From contig NZ_JAHLQC010000001.1 in the NCBI RefSeq assembly GCF_018918265.1, positions 186,001 to 250,000 on the forward strand: DNA of 64,000 nt. Direction: 5' to 3'. Both the position numbers and the translations under genes were made by a program. The DNA is from Falcatimonas sp. MSJ-15. Lineage in GTDB: Bacteria; Bacillota; Clostridia; Lachnospirales; Lachnospiraceae. The notes beneath the pieces are model-generated. The model worked only from the letters and a program-made list of their open reading frames with translations, searched no databases and was not told the origin of the DNA. Below, in pieces: positions 1 to 9,583 of the stretch (position 1 is the first letter of the stretch; the number at the start of each line of letters is the position of its first letter).

Positions 1-2094
1 ATTCTTTGCTTTTTTATTATTTTTTCCTGATGAGTTAGAATTGGTATTGCCAGAAGGCATCTCACCGGAAGGAACTTCGCCAGAAGGCATCTCTCCACCA
101 GGGCCACCTTGACCTTTGCCCATTGTACTAGTAGCTGTTCCAGCTGTATTTACTGTAGTATCAGCTGTGAAAGATTCTACTTCTGTTCCGTCTATGAGTA
201 TCTTATATGTACCACCAGTTACAATATCAGATGAAGAAAACTGTATGCAGTTGAATGATTTAGCAGGTGTAAAACTTAATAATTCATTACCTGAATCATC
301 TGTAAGTGATACTTTTTTGCCACCATCATAGCGTTCTGATAAGTAGACAATTACAGAACCCTGAGTTGATGAATCACTTACATTCTGCGCCATTCCTGAT
401 GAACCGGCTGTCATAAGTACTCCACCTGTAATCGCATAAGTCTGGTCATAATCAAGTGCACCATCACCATCACTTGTAGGACCGTCAACGATGACATATC
501 CGCCTGACTGATAGATGTATCCGTTAGAATCAAGACCATCACCTGATGCATTAACATATAGATTACCGCCTTTTATATTAAGTACAGCAGTTCCGTTATC
601 CATTCCACCCATGCCCATCTGAGGTTCAGTTGAAGTTGTTGATACTGAACTGTCAGATGCATTGATTCCATCGTCATTGGCTACAATATCAATATCACCG
701 TCATTAATTGTTATCTCATAAGCTTCAAGTCCTTCATAACATTTTGTAATATTAATAGTTCCATTATTAATAGTAAGTGTATTATCTGCATGAATACCAT
801 CATCACCAGTAGCGATTGTTGATGTTGCATTATTATATGTTACTGTCTGGTTACTGTGTATTGCATCATCAGCAGTATTAATATTAAGAGTACCACCACT
901 TATGACAATATTACATGAAGCTTTAAGTCCTTTTTGACTTGTACTTTCATCTTCTGTTGTACTATCTGAACTATCAGTTGATGAATTTGAAGAGTTAGAA
1001 GTACCTCCATTAGTTGTATTTGATGTGTCAGATGTAACACTATCTGGTGTTTTTTGGTTAGCTGCATCAGGCATGGTTACAGATGAATCTGAACTATTTG
1101 AAGGGAGTATATTATCAGGACGTTGACCTCCGCCCATCATACCACCGCCTGGCATATCAGAGCCACTTTTTACTTCATAGTTGCCATCAGCTGATGTGAG
1201 AGTGAATGTTCCACCATTAATATATAGATCAGTCTCTGCCTGTATACAGTCGCCATCAGAATTAATTGTTATGTTACCGCCATCTATACTGATATAGCCT
1301 AGGGAAGTGTCTTTGGTATTAGTTGATTTGATACCATCGTTAGCTGAGTCAATTGTTATGTCACCATTGTTGATAAGAACGTAATCTTTGCCTTTTAGAC
1401 CATTATTGCCAGCTGTTATATTAAGTGTTCCATTAGCTATAACAAGGTGATCCTTACTTGTCAGACCATTAGCATTAGTACAATTAATTGTAAGTGAACC
1501 ACTTCCGTTAATTGTAATAGAATCTTTTGAATAGATAGCAGCATCTGTATTAATGGCATTTTCATCTGTGCTTTCTTCGTGAGAAGCAGTATCAGTTATC
1601 TGGTTAGTTGTACCGGCTGCAAGTGTGACAATTGTTTTTTTTGCCTGTGCAATATAGATAGGAGAGTCGCTGTCTGATGTAAGGGTTGCATTCTTCATAA
1701 CAAGTCTAACAATCTCTTTATCTTCTGAATCGACAACTATCTGACCATTGCCTGTTCCGGTGATGATATATGTGCCACCGGCTGTTATTGTGACAATGTT
1801 ATCTTTGACGCTTGCATTGTCACCTGATACAGTTATTGTATCTGCTAGTGTTATTATTGTTGCAGTGCTTTCATCATAGTCTTCATCAAAATCGCTGTCT
1901 TCATATTCAGCTACTTCAACTGTTGATACTTTTTCTTCTTCTTCATTGCCGTCAGCGGCAGTTACTGTCTGTGAATCAGAAGCAATAGTTGTCTGATTAT
2001 TAGCAGAATCGCTGTTGCTCTTTCCACAGCCTGAAGCCATGAGTGCTGCAATAAGAGCAGCAGGTAATACTATTTTATAAAAGTTTTTTCTCAT
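1..2094 (-). CDS. Exported lipoprotein with carbohydrate-binding beta-helix domain (Cthe_2159/DUF4353 type), 3' end cut off
   Basis: The gene runs off the left edge; 698 codons are visible from an ATG at 2094 preceded by GAAGGA. The N-terminus is a lipoprotein signal (about 22 residues, then SGC with Cys23 as the lipidation site), followed by an acidic spacer. The rest is Asn/Asp/Gly/Thr-rich with recurring short strands of the form 'ITINGGxxxI..G.DGI', typical of a right-handed beta-helix. Met/Gly/Pro-rich stretches (MPGGGMMGGG, and EMPSG-type repeats near the visible end) match what I recall of the carbohydrate-binding family named after Clostridium thermocellum Cthe_2159, whose founder binds polygalacturonate and cellulose. 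I infer a surface lipoprotein that binds plant-wall polysaccharide. A Ser/Thr/Asp-rich low-complexity insert lies near 920-1090. Family assignment is from memory of its composition; no catalytic residues are seen. Confidence 0.8.
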   Translation of the reverse strand, partial: MRKNFYKIVLPAALIAALMASGCGKSNSDSANNQTTIASDSQTVTAADGNEEEEKVSTVEVAEYEDSDFDEDYDESTATIITLADTITVSGDNASVKDNIVTITAGGTYIITGTGNGQIVVDSEDKEIVRLVMKNATLTSDSDSPIYIAQAKKTIVTLAAGTTNQITDTASHEESTDENAINTDAAIYSKDSITINGSGSLTINCTNANGLTSKDHLVIANGTLNITAGNNGLKGKDYVLINNGDITIDSANDGIKSTNTKDTSLGYISIDGGNITINSDGDCIQAETDLYINGGTFTLTSADGNYEVKSGSDMPGGGMMGGGQRPDNILPSNSSDSSVTMPDAANQKTPDSVTSDTSNTTNGGTSNSSNSSTDSSDSTTEDESTSQKGLKASCNIVISGGTLNINTADDAIHSNQTVTYNNATSTIATGDDGIHADNTLTINNGTINITKCYEGLEAYEITINDGDIDIVANDDGINASDSSVSTTSTEPQMGMGGMDNGTAVLNIKGGNLYVNASGDGLDSNGYIYQSGGYVIVDGPTSDGDGALDYDQTYAITGGVLMTAGSSGMAQNVSDSSTQGSVIVYLSERYDGGKKVSLTDDSGNELLSFTPAKSFNCIQFSSSDIVTGGTYKILIDGTEVESFTADTTVNTAGTATSTMGKGQGGPGGEMPSGEVPSGEMPSGNTNSNSSGKNNKKAKN

Positions 2095-2521
2095 ACAAAT
2101 CCTTCTTTCTTTATATAGTTAGTTATATGCTATAATGAAGTGTGCCGATTTTGTTGCTATATTCCTAGAATGTTTAATAGATTAAGTGTAGCAATAATAT
2201 GCAACAGGATACGGTAATAGCATCATATATGTTTGTAACTATTGTAATTTAGGTTTTGCGGCACACTACTGTCATGTATGAAGATGAAGTGTGCGTAGTT
2301 AAATATCAAGATGACAGTATATTGTGTACCACTGCTTATGTGAGTATGCGTATATGATAAAGTATAAGTGTGATTTGAAGATGGTAGTAATGTGGTAGTT
2401 ATGTGAAAATATATGAAGAAAAACAATTAATTTCCTTTACAACTGTAACAAGATAAAGTATAATGTTAAAAGCTTAATACTTCTATTATTAATAATTTTT
2501 CAAAAATCAGGAGGGAAAATG
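2095..2521. other. Intergenic region, no gene recognised
   Basis: This is the divergent spacer between the lipoprotein gene and icd. It is AT-rich with loosely repeated GTAGTT/ATGTG words. No convincing hairpin, riboswitch or small ORF with a ribosome site was found. It should hold both divergent promoters, but I cannot place them confidently. The icd ribosome site AGGAGGG lies at 2509-2515. Confidence 0.4.
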
Positions 2522-3724
2522 ATGGAAAAAATTAAAATGACAACACCACTCGTTGAGATGGATGGAGACGAGATGACAAGAGTACTCTGGAAGTACATCA
2601 AAGATGAACTTATTTTACCATTCGTGGATCTTAAGACAGAATATTATGATCTTGGACTTGAATATAGAAATGAGACTAATGATCAGGTAACAGTTGATTC
2701 AGCTAATGCAACTAAGAAGTATGGTGTAGCTGTAAAATGTGCAACTATTACACCTAATGCAGCAAGAATGACAGAGTATAATCTTAAAGAGATGTATAAG
2801 AGTCCTAATGGAACAATAAGAGCAATCCTTGATGGTACAGTATTTAGAGCACCTATCATTGTTAAAGGTATTGAGCCTTATGTTAAGAATTGGAAGAAAC
2901 CTATTACTATTGCACGTCATGCTTATGGTGATGTATATAAAGCAACAGAGATGAAGATTCCAAAAGCAGGTAAAGCAGAACTTGTATATACAGATGAAGA
3001 TGGTAATGAGACAAGAGAACTTATACATAACTTTACTGGAGCAGGAATCATTCAGGGTATGCATAATACAGAAAAATCAATTACAAGTTTTGCAAGAAGC
3101 TGTTTTAACTTTGCACTTGATCAGAAACAGGATCTTTGGTTTGCATCAAAAGATACAATTTCTAAAAAATATGATCATACATTCAAGGATATCTTTGCAG
3201 ATATGTATGAAAAAGAGTATAAAGCAAAATTTGAAGAATTAGGAATTGAATATTTCTATACATTAATTGATGATGCTGTTGCAAGAGTTATAAAATCAGA
3301 AGGTGGATATATCTGGGCATGTAAGAATTATGATGGAGATGTTATGAGTGATATGCTTGCAACTGCATTTGGTTCACTTGCAATGATGACATCTGTGCTT
3401 GTATCACCTGAAGGATATTATGAATATGAAGCAGCACATGGTACTGTTCAGAGACATTATTACAAACATCTAAAAGGTGAAGAGACTTCAACTAACTCAA
3501 TAGCTACTATATTTGCATGGAGTGGAGCATTAAGAAAACGTGGCGAATTAGATGGAATTAAGGAACTTATTGATTTTGCTGACAGATTAGAGAGAGCATC
3601 ACTTAAGACTATCGAAGATGGATATATGACTAAGGATCTTGCACTTATCACAACATTTGAGAATCCAACAGTACTTAACAGCCTTGATTTTATTAAAGCA
3701 ATAAGAAAGAATCTTGAAGCATAA
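2522..3724 (+). CDS. icd: NADP-dependent isocitrate dehydrogenase
   Basis: Converts isocitrate to 2-oxoglutarate, the carbon skeleton for glutamate. At 400 residues it resembles the dimeric eukaryotic-like IDH subfamily. Visible motifs include the substrate loop [16 protein letters not shown] near residue 92-108, the metal-binding region [10 protein letters not shown] and [11 protein letters not shown] near 250-280, and the NADP-site HGTVQRHY near 308. Two adjacent ATGs exist at 2519 and 2522; the second is chosen because AGGAGGG at 2509-2515 leaves it 6 nt of spacing, against 3 nt for the first. The gene stands alone, between a divergent lipoprotein gene and a strong terminator. In an anaerobe without an obvious full TCA cycle, the role is probably glutamate supply; that part is inference. 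Confidence 0.97.
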   Translation: MEKIKMTTPLVEMDGDEMTRVLWKYIKDELILPFVDLKTEYYDLGLEYRNETNDQVTVDSANATKKYGVAVKCATITPNAARMTEYNLKEMYKSPNGTIRAILDGTVFRAPIIVKGIEPYVKNWKKPITIARHAYGDVYKATEMKIPKAGKAELVYTDEDGNETRELIHNFTGAGIIQGMHNTEKSITSFARSCFNFALDQKQDLWFASKDTISKKYDHTFKDIFADMYEKEYKAKFEELGIEYFYTLIDDAVARVIKSEGGYIWACKNYDGDVMSDMLATAFGSLAMMTSVLVSPEGYYEYEAAHGTVQRHYYKHLKGEETSTNSIATIFAWSGALRKRGELDGIKELIDFADRLERASLKTIEDGYMTKDLALITTFENPTVLNSLDFIKAIRKNLEA

Positions 3725-3789
3725 TATAATATAGTAAAAGAGTGCTAAAGAGTATATTATATAATCTGATATTTTGATATAAAAATAGT

Positions 3790-3838
3790 CGTGTGAATAT
3801 CTGATACTATTATGTATTATGATATTCACACGATTTTT
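3790..3838 (+). terminator. Intrinsic terminator after icd
   Basis: A perfect 12-bp stem, CGTGTGAATATC (3790-3801) with GATATTCACACG (3821-3832), is followed by a run of six T. It lies 65 bp after the icd stop. Confidence 0.9.
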
Positions 3839-3938
3839 TGATTTTTGTATGTTTGTTGTGCTAAACAGTTAACTTTGTAAGATTATAATAGTGTAGTAAT
3901 TATAGAATACCTGTGAAGATATATTATCTTAGGGATGA

Positions 3939-4077
3939 AGTAATATAACTAGTTTACGAAGCAATATACTAGTTTACAGAGAAATATGTAGACACTCATT
4001 CCATAAGTTTGTCTAGTTGACAAAGTAATATATTAGTTTGCGGAGTAATATAACTAGTTTACAGAGTAATATAACTA
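3939..4077. repeat. Degenerate ~21-bp direct repeats, last copy containing a stop codon
   Basis: Copies resembling AGTAATATAACTAGTTTACAG start at 3939, 3960, 4024, 4044 and 4065 (the last partial). They are separated by a unique stretch at about 3985-4020. The partial last copy contains the CTA at 4075-4077 that serves as the TAG stop of the minus-strand gene. The array therefore fills the space between the icd terminator and the 3' end of the convergent gene. Confidence 0.75.
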
Positions 4078-5733
4078 ATATGTACTTAGCTCGTCAAGAT
4101 AATTCTCTATACATACACCATAAGGAGTTGGAATATTAAGTTCATCAGATAGTGCAATGCACTTTCCTATAAAATCTGAAGCGAGTTTTACACTATCATA
4201 AAAGTCAGTGCCATTTACTGAACATGCTGCTATAATAGATGCAAATATATCACCCGTTCCGGGACGATCAGCACCGGCTAAAACTGCATTGATTAATTCA
4301 AATTGATTATTTGCATAGCAGATATTAGTGATTGTATTACCGGATTTAAAGCCTGTAACTACTATTTTTTTGGCACCTGTATGGCTAAGTTTTATAATCA
4401 TATCTTTGATATCAGATATTGTAAAATTGTCATTATAAGGAGTATCAGTAAGTAGGGCACATTCTGTTATATTAGGAGTCAGAACATCAGCGTATGAGCA
4501 AAGATTTTTGATCTTATTGCACATAGAGTCAGTAAAAAATGTATATTTTTTACCATGATCTCCCATTACAGGATCTATTATAATAACAGTTTTGTCAGTT
4601 TTAAATTCTTCAATAAAGTTTCTTACAATATCAATCTGAGTTTCCGAACTTAGATAACCTGAATATATGCCATCAAAGTCTATGTTAAGTTTTTTCCAGG
4701 TATCGGTATATTCACGCATATAAGGTGTAAAGTCACGCATATAGTAGTCGGAAAATCCTGTATGGTTAGAGAATATAGAAGTTAAAACCGGACAGCATTG
4801 AACTTTAAGTGCAGATATAACAGGAAGTGATACAGTTGTTGAACAGTGTCCAAAGCCTGATATATCATTAATCATAGCTATTTTTTTAGGGATAGTGACA
4901 AGGTTTGGCATATTAAGAGTCTTAGCTATATAGTTAACAACACCATTGTCTTTATTACTGCCGATTACACCATTTGCAGCTTTTTTGACATCATCTTTGG
5001 CATTGGCAACAGCATAACATTCATCAGCTTTTTCAAACATCTTAATATCATTATAGTTATCACCAAAACATATAAGTTTATCATAATTATAATGTTCTCT
5101 TAGATATTCGATTGCATTACCTTTGCTTGCTTTGGCACTTGAGATCTCCATATACCACAGACCTTCTCCATATATGTCACGATAATATTCAACGTTTAAA
5201 GTGTCAATTTCTTTTACTTTTTCGTATGCTTCACGAAGAGTATCAGCAGTATCGCTTATTGATATATATACAATCTCTTTATCTTTAAGTTCATCAAGAG
5301 AAGCGACTTTTGTAAACGGTTTATGGAATTTGGTTACACGTTCATCATGAAAGTTCTTTCTTGCAGGTGTATCAAGATTCTCATAGTAAGTGTTAAGACC
5401 GTTTCCGTTAATGGCATAGAAAAAACCTGTGATATTATATTTTTTGAAAATATCAATCATAAGAGCCATATCTGAATTTTCTATAGCATCGTATCGTAGG
5501 ATTTCTTTTTTGTTAAAGTCATAAGTCATTACACCATTCATCATAGTTACAGGAACTCTGAAGTTAATATCTTTAAGCAATTCATTGACTGTATATGGTG
5601 TTCTTGCAGTAGCAATTGAAAAATCTATACCTTTTTTGTATAGCATATTTAGCATTTTTTTGGTATACTCAGATAAGAGTGCATGTTCGTTAAACAAGGT
5701 GCCGTCTAGATCTGAAATATATAATGTTTTCAT
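4075..5733 (-). CDS. Fusion of HAD-family (Cof-type) phosphatase and pyridoxamine/pyridoxal kinase
   Basis: A 552-residue protein in two parts. Residues 1 to about 268 are a Cof/HAD hydrolase: nucleophile motif DLDGTLFN near the N-terminus and the C-terminal FGDNYNDIKMFEKA motif. Residues about 280-552 are a ribokinase-fold pyridoxal/pyridoxamine kinase: it begins IAMINDISGFGHCS, contains IDPVMGDHG, and has the catalytic GTGD motif in ADRPGTGDIFAS. Stand-alone pyridoxamine kinases of about 280 residues are common in clostridia. The fusion would join a vitamin-B6 kinase to a phosphatase, possibly opposing activities. The start at 5733 is set by GGAGG just upstream; an upstream in-frame ATG at 5841 lacks a site and would run through the divergent promoter region. 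The substrate of the HAD half is unknown. Confidence 0.88.
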   Translation of the reverse strand: MKTLYISDLDGTLFNEHALLSEYTKKMLNMLYKKGIDFSIATARTPYTVNELLKDINFRVPVTMMNGVMTYDFNKKEILRYDAIENSDMALMIDIFKKYNITGFFYAINGNGLNTYYENLDTPARKNFHDERVTKFHKPFTKVASLDELKDKEIVYISISDTADTLREAYEKVKEIDTLNVEYYRDIYGEGLWYMEISSAKASKGNAIEYLREHYNYDKLICFGDNYNDIKMFEKADECYAVANAKDDVKKAANGVIGSNKDNGVVNYIAKTLNMPNLVTIPKKIAMINDISGFGHCSTTVSLPVISALKVQCCPVLTSIFSNHTGFSDYYMRDFTPYMREYTDTWKKLNIDFDGIYSGYLSSETQIDIVRNFIEEFKTDKTVIIIDPVMGDHGKKYTFFTDSMCNKIKNLCSYADVLTPNITECALLTDTPYNDNFTISDIKDMIIKLSHTGAKKIVVTGFKSGNTITNICYANNQFELINAVLAGADRPGTGDIFASIIAACSVNGTDFYDSVKLASDFIGKCIALSDELNIPTPYGVCIENYLDELSTY

Positions 5734-5758
5734 AATGGACCTCCTAATTAATGAAAAG

Positions 5759-5777
5759 GTATATCTAAGCGATATAC
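5759..5777. promoter_or_regulatory. Inverted repeat in divergent intergenic region
   Basis: GTATATC-(5 nt)-GATATAC is a perfect 7-bp inverted repeat in the 106-bp gap between two divergent genes. The word TAAGCGAT occurs twice around it. This could be a dyad operator; no regulator is known. Confidence 0.35.
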
Positions 5778-5839
5778 ACTTAAGCGATTCACTCGTAAAT
5801 TTTAGCACATATGTGCCGGGTTTTAAAGGAGAAAGTAGC

Positions 5840-6832
5840 ATGACAGAGGAAAGAAAGAAAAAAGTTTCACAAATGGTATACGAAAAGGACTATAGTATTG
5901 AAAAGTTCAAAACTATGGTATTGCAGGAGGTTATATTCGCATATAACACAGCAGTATTTTTAATGAGAAAAGCAGAGAAAGATAGTCCGGAATATGAGAA
6001 CTTTAAGAAAGCAAAGGATGTATATTTTCGTCTTATAGTTGAGAGAGTTAAGAATGAAGAACCTGAATTCTATATTGCTGAGTCTGGATATACAAGATAT
6101 CCATTCGTTGGTAAATCACCATCAGGCAAATATCATGTATGGATCTTTTCACAGGAGAGATATGCTTTATTTGCAAAAGAACATTTCGTAGAACAGAAAG
6201 TTGAACTTAATATAAAATGTTTAAAACACAAAGAATTTTTAGCATTCTGTGCATATCTTCATATAATAGGAGCTAATGCTATATTTATTGATAATGGAGC
6301 ATATTCAATTGAGATACCACTTGAATTAATCGTTCCACAGCCTGATTTTGAGATGCTTCCGGAAGTTAACAGACCTGTTATGAATCCGGATTTTGCAATA
6401 AGAGCATTATTCTTCCTTCAGGAATTAAGACGTCCAATAAGCAATGATATTAAGAGAGAACTTGAGGAAGATATGTTAAAACAGCTTCCAAAATGTAAGT
6501 TCCTTATGCCTTCACAGGCCGACAGAGAACAGCTTGAATTAATAAGACAAGATCCATCTGTTAAGCGTGAATTAAGATTCAAATTCCCAAGACTTAATAG
6601 ACCGGATGGCAAGATGTATTTCCCTGTATTTACAGATTTACATGAATATAAAAAGTTTGAAAAAGGTAAAGAATTCGGTGTTCTTGTACAGGATTATAAT
6701 GGAGTTGTCAATATATTCAAAAAAGGCGATTCCGAAGGTATAACAATCAATCCTTTTGGAATGAATATTGTTATTAACCAGAAGACTATTGATGCAATAG
6801 ACAGACTTTGTGGTAATGTTGTTACAGAATAG
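5840..6832 (+). CDS. SseB-domain protein of unknown function
   Basis: 330 residues. The C-terminal 70 or so residues (from about KMYFPVFTDLHEYKKF to GMNIVINQKTIDAI) look like an SseB N-terminal-type domain, as found in many clostridial cytosolic proteins. The preceding 250 residues are charged and helical, with no motif I recognise. No signal peptide or membrane segment is seen. ATG at 5840 is chosen because AAGGAG lies at 5826-5831; the open frame extends further upstream to 5585 but has no ribosome site there. The gene ends 41 bp before rel, so they may be co-transcribed. Its function is not known. Confidence 0.75.
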   Translation: MTEERKKKVSQMVYEKDYSIEKFKTMVLQEVIFAYNTAVFLMRKAEKDSPEYENFKKAKDVYFRLIVERVKNEEPEFYIAESGYTRYPFVGKSPSGKYHVWIFSQERYALFAKEHFVEQKVELNIKCLKHKEFLAFCAYLHIIGANAIFIDNGAYSIEIPLELIVPQPDFEMLPEVNRPVMNPDFAIRALFFLQELRRPISNDIKRELEEDMLKQLPKCKFLMPSQADREQLELIRQDPSVKRELRFKFPRLNRPDGKMYFPVFTDLHEYKKFEKGKEFGVLVQDYNGVVNIFKKGDSEGITINPFGMNIVINQKTIDAIDRLCGNVVTE

Positions 6833-6873
6833 TATTCGACATATATAGTAAAGAAAATGTGTGGTGATTATGA

Positions 6874-9138
6874 ATGAGTATGGAAATTAAGAGTTCAACT
6901 CTGCATAAGACGGAAGATTTTACAGAACCTGAAGTATTATATAAGCAACTTATAGATAAGATTATGATGTATCATCCATCAGCAGATGTAAGAATAATAG
7001 AGAAAGCTTATAATACAGCAGCTTTAGCACATAAGGAACAGAAGAGAAAATCCGGTGAACCTTATATTATTCATCCACTGTGCGTTGCGAATATTCTTGC
7101 GGAACTTGAACTTGATAAAGAAACAATAGTCGCAGGTCTTTTGCATGATGTTGTTGAAGATACCTATATGACAGGTGAAGATATTGAGAGAGAGTTTGGA
7201 AGTGAAGTAGCACTTTTAGTTGATGGTGTTACCAAACTTTCCAAGCTTTCAGGTACAATGGATAAGGTAGAGATTCAGGCGGAGAACCTTAGAAAGATGT
7301 TTCTTGCGATGGCAAAAGATATAAGAGTTATTCTTATAAAACTGGCAGACCGACTTCATAATATGCGTACACTTAAATATCAAAGTGAAAAGAAACAAAA
7401 AGAGATAGCAAAAGAAACTCTCGATATATATGCACCAATAGCACATAGACTTGGTATATCAAAAGTTAAAATAGAACTTGAAGATCTGTGCCTTAAGTAT
7501 CTTCATCCTGATATATATTATGAACTTGCAAGTAAGATAGATCAGACAAAAGATTCAAGAGAAGCTTTTGTACAAAGTATTGTTGATGCAGTTAAAAACC
7601 ATCTGAAAGAAGCGTCAATTGAGGCTCATGTAGAAGGAAGAGTTAAACATTTTTTCAGTATATACAGGAAGATGGAGAAACGTAATAAGACATTAGATAA
7701 TATATATGATCTGTTTGCAGTAAGAATAATTGTTGAAAATGTTAAGGATTGTTATGCTGCACTTGGAGTAATTCATGAGTACTATAAGCCTATTCCGGGA
7801 AGGTTTAAGGATTATATAGCTATGCCAAAGAGCAATATGTATCAGTCAATTCATACAACACTTATAGGCCCGAATGGACAGCCTTTTGAGATACAGATTC
7901 GAACAGAAGATATGCATCGTACTGCTGAATATGGTATTGCAGCCCATTGGAAATATAAGGAAGGTATAGAAGGAACAACAAAAGGTAATGAAGAAGAAAA
8001 GTTAAGCTGGTTAAGACAGATTCTTGAATGGCAGACGGATACATCAGATAATAGAGAATTTATGGATTTCTTAAAGAGTGATCTGGATCTATTCTCTGAT
8101 AGTATCTACTGCTTTACACCTAATGGAGATGTTAAGAATCTGCCAAATGGTGCAACACCTATTGACTTTGCTTATGCAATACATACTGATGTTGGTAATT
8201 ATGCAGTCGGAGCAGTTGTTAATGGAAGAACTGTGGATCTTGATTATAAGATTAAGAATGGTGACAGAGTAAGAATAGTAACAGATAAGAATTCTAAAGG
8301 TCCACAATTTGAATGGCTTAATATTGCAAAGACTACTCAGGCAAAGACTAAGATTAATCAATATTTTAGGAATGAATACAAGGAAGAGAACATTGAAAAA
8401 GGCAGAAAGAAGCTTCTTGCTTATATGAAAGAGCAAGGATATGATAAAGAGAAGCTTCTTGATGAGGGTATTGTAGAACCGGTTATACATAAGATTGGAT
8501 TCGGTACTATGGAGTCAGCACTTTGTGCAATTGGTGGTGGCTATATAAGAGTGTCACATGTGGCATCAAAACTTAATGATGAATATCATAAAAAAGACAG
8601 AATTGAGAAGAAGCATACAAGGACACTCAGTGATGCAGTCAGAATGAAAAGTATAACTTTTGATAATATGGATCTTCAAAAAGGTATAGTTGTCAATGGA
8701 ATACATGACAGAGCAGTTCACTATTCAAGATGTTGTAATCCTGTTCCACATGATGAGATAGTAGGCTTTGTTACTAAAGGCAGAGGTGTGTCAATTCATA
8801 GAAAAGATTGTATTAATATAATTAATCTTAGTGATGAAGAAAAGACAAGACTTATTAAGGCAACATGGGAGATATCAGAAGAGAATAGCAGACTTGAAAG
8901 TTATATAACAGAGATTAATCTGTATGCGACTAACAGGCTTGGACTTCTTGCAGATGTATCAAAGGTTCTTACTAAAGAGAATATTGATCCTACAGCAATG
9001 AGCAGCAGGATAGACAGAGCTGGGATTGCGACTATCAGTATGACTTTTGAGATACATAGTATAGATGAACTTAATCATCTTGTAGATGAACTTAAGAAGA
9101 TTAAGGATGTTATTGATATTGAGAGAACAGCAGGGTAA
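6874..9138 (+). CDS. rel: Bifunctional (p)ppGpp synthetase/hydrolase Rel
   Basis: 754 residues with the full Rel/SpoT domain order: HD hydrolase (H67, HD91-92, ED95-96), synthetase (including the region YKPIPGRFKDYIAMPKSN near 304-321), TGS (from about residue 411), a Cys-containing RIS/zinc-finger-like segment (SRCCNPVPHDEIVG near 617-630) and a C-terminal ACT domain (about 680-750). Both catalytic centres look intact, so it should make and hydrolyse (p)ppGpp in the stringent response. The start is ATG 6874 with a weak GGTG site; the frame also has ATG at 6880. It is followed 21 bp later by a CBS-pair protein, an arrangement of interest because Firmicute Rel is known to be bound by such proteins. 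Confidence 0.97.
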   Translation: MSMEIKSSTLHKTEDFTEPEVLYKQLIDKIMMYHPSADVRIIEKAYNTAALAHKEQKRKSGEPYIIHPLCVANILAELELDKETIVAGLLHDVVEDTYMTGEDIEREFGSEVALLVDGVTKLSKLSGTMDKVEIQAENLRKMFLAMAKDIRVILIKLADRLHNMRTLKYQSEKKQKEIAKETLDIYAPIAHRLGISKVKIELEDLCLKYLHPDIYYELASKIDQTKDSREAFVQSIVDAVKNHLKEASIEAHVEGRVKHFFSIYRKMEKRNKTLDNIYDLFAVRIIVENVKDCYAALGVIHEYYKPIPGRFKDYIAMPKSNMYQSIHTTLIGPNGQPFEIQIRTEDMHRTAEYGIAAHWKYKEGIEGTTKGNEEEKLSWLRQILEWQTDTSDNREFMDFLKSDLDLFSDSIYCFTPNGDVKNLPNGATPIDFAYAIHTDVGNYAVGAVVNGRTVDLDYKIKNGDRVRIVTDKNSKGPQFEWLNIAKTTQAKTKINQYFRNEYKEENIEKGRKKLLAYMKEQGYDKEKLLDEGIVEPVIHKIGFGTMESALCAIGGGYIRVSHVASKLNDEYHKKDRIEKKHTRTLSDAVRMKSITFDNMDLQKGIVVNGIHDRAVHYSRCCNPVPHDEIVGFVTKGRGVSIHRKDCINIINLSDEEKTRLIKATWEISEENSRLESYITEINLYATNRLGLLADVSKVLTKENIDPTAMSSRIDRAGIATISMTFEIHSIDELNHLVDELKKIKDVIDIERTAG

Positions 9139-9159
9139 TTCCTGGGAAAGAGGTAATAT

Positions 9160-9567
9160 ATGAATATTCTATTTTTTTTAAAACCAAAAAGTGAGATAGC
9201 ATTTTTGTATGATGATTTTTCAGTTAGGCAGGCGTTGGAAAAAATGGAATACCACAGATATACAACAGTGCCTATAATTAACCGAAGAGGAAGATATATA
9301 GGTACAATCACAGAAGGTGATTTATTGTGGTTTATTAAGAATAAAAGCGAACTTAATCTCCACAGTGTTGAAGATGTAAGTCTTATGCAGGTGAAGAGAC
9401 GTCTTGATTATAATGCGATAAGCATTAATGCGAATATGGAAGATCTTATTACAAATGCCATTGATCAGAACTTTGTTCCGGTAATTGATGATGATAAGAC
9501 TTTAATTGGAATTGTAACACGAAAGGAGATAATTAATTATTTATATAAGAATCAGAAGAGTAAATAA
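9160..9567 (+). CDS. Small CBS-pair protein, candidate Rel-binding/c-di-AMP sensor (CbpB/DarB-like)
   Basis: 135 residues made almost entirely of two CBS motifs: first near residues 14-62 (SVRQALEKMEYHRYTTVPII then GTITEGDLL), second near 86-131 (MEDLITNAI then FVPVIDDDKTLIGIVTRKEI). There is no catalytic or membrane part. In Bacillus and Listeria, stand-alone CBS proteins of similar size (DarB, CbpB) bind c-di-AMP and, when free of it, bind and stimulate Rel. Here the gene sits 21 bp after rel in the same direction, with an AAAGAGG site at 9145-9151. I infer the same partnership, but the ligand (c-di-AMP, AMP/ATP or other) cannot be read from sequence. Confidence 0.85.
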   Translation: MNILFFLKPKSEIAFLYDDFSVRQALEKMEYHRYTTVPIINRRGRYIGTITEGDLLWFIKNKSELNLHSVEDVSLMQVKRRLDYNAISINANMEDLITNAIDQNFVPVIDDDKTLIGIVTRKEIINYLYKNQKSK

Positions 9568-9583
9568 TTGATAATTGAATTGT

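Noticed and set aside
2223-2426. 67-residue minus-strand frame in the first intergenic region
   Set aside because: Low-complexity residues and no ribosome site; likely chance in AT-rich DNA.
5585-5839. Upstream extension of the SseB-domain gene
   Set aside because: Overlaps the start of the divergent fusion gene and lacks a ribosome site; AAGGAG favours 5840.
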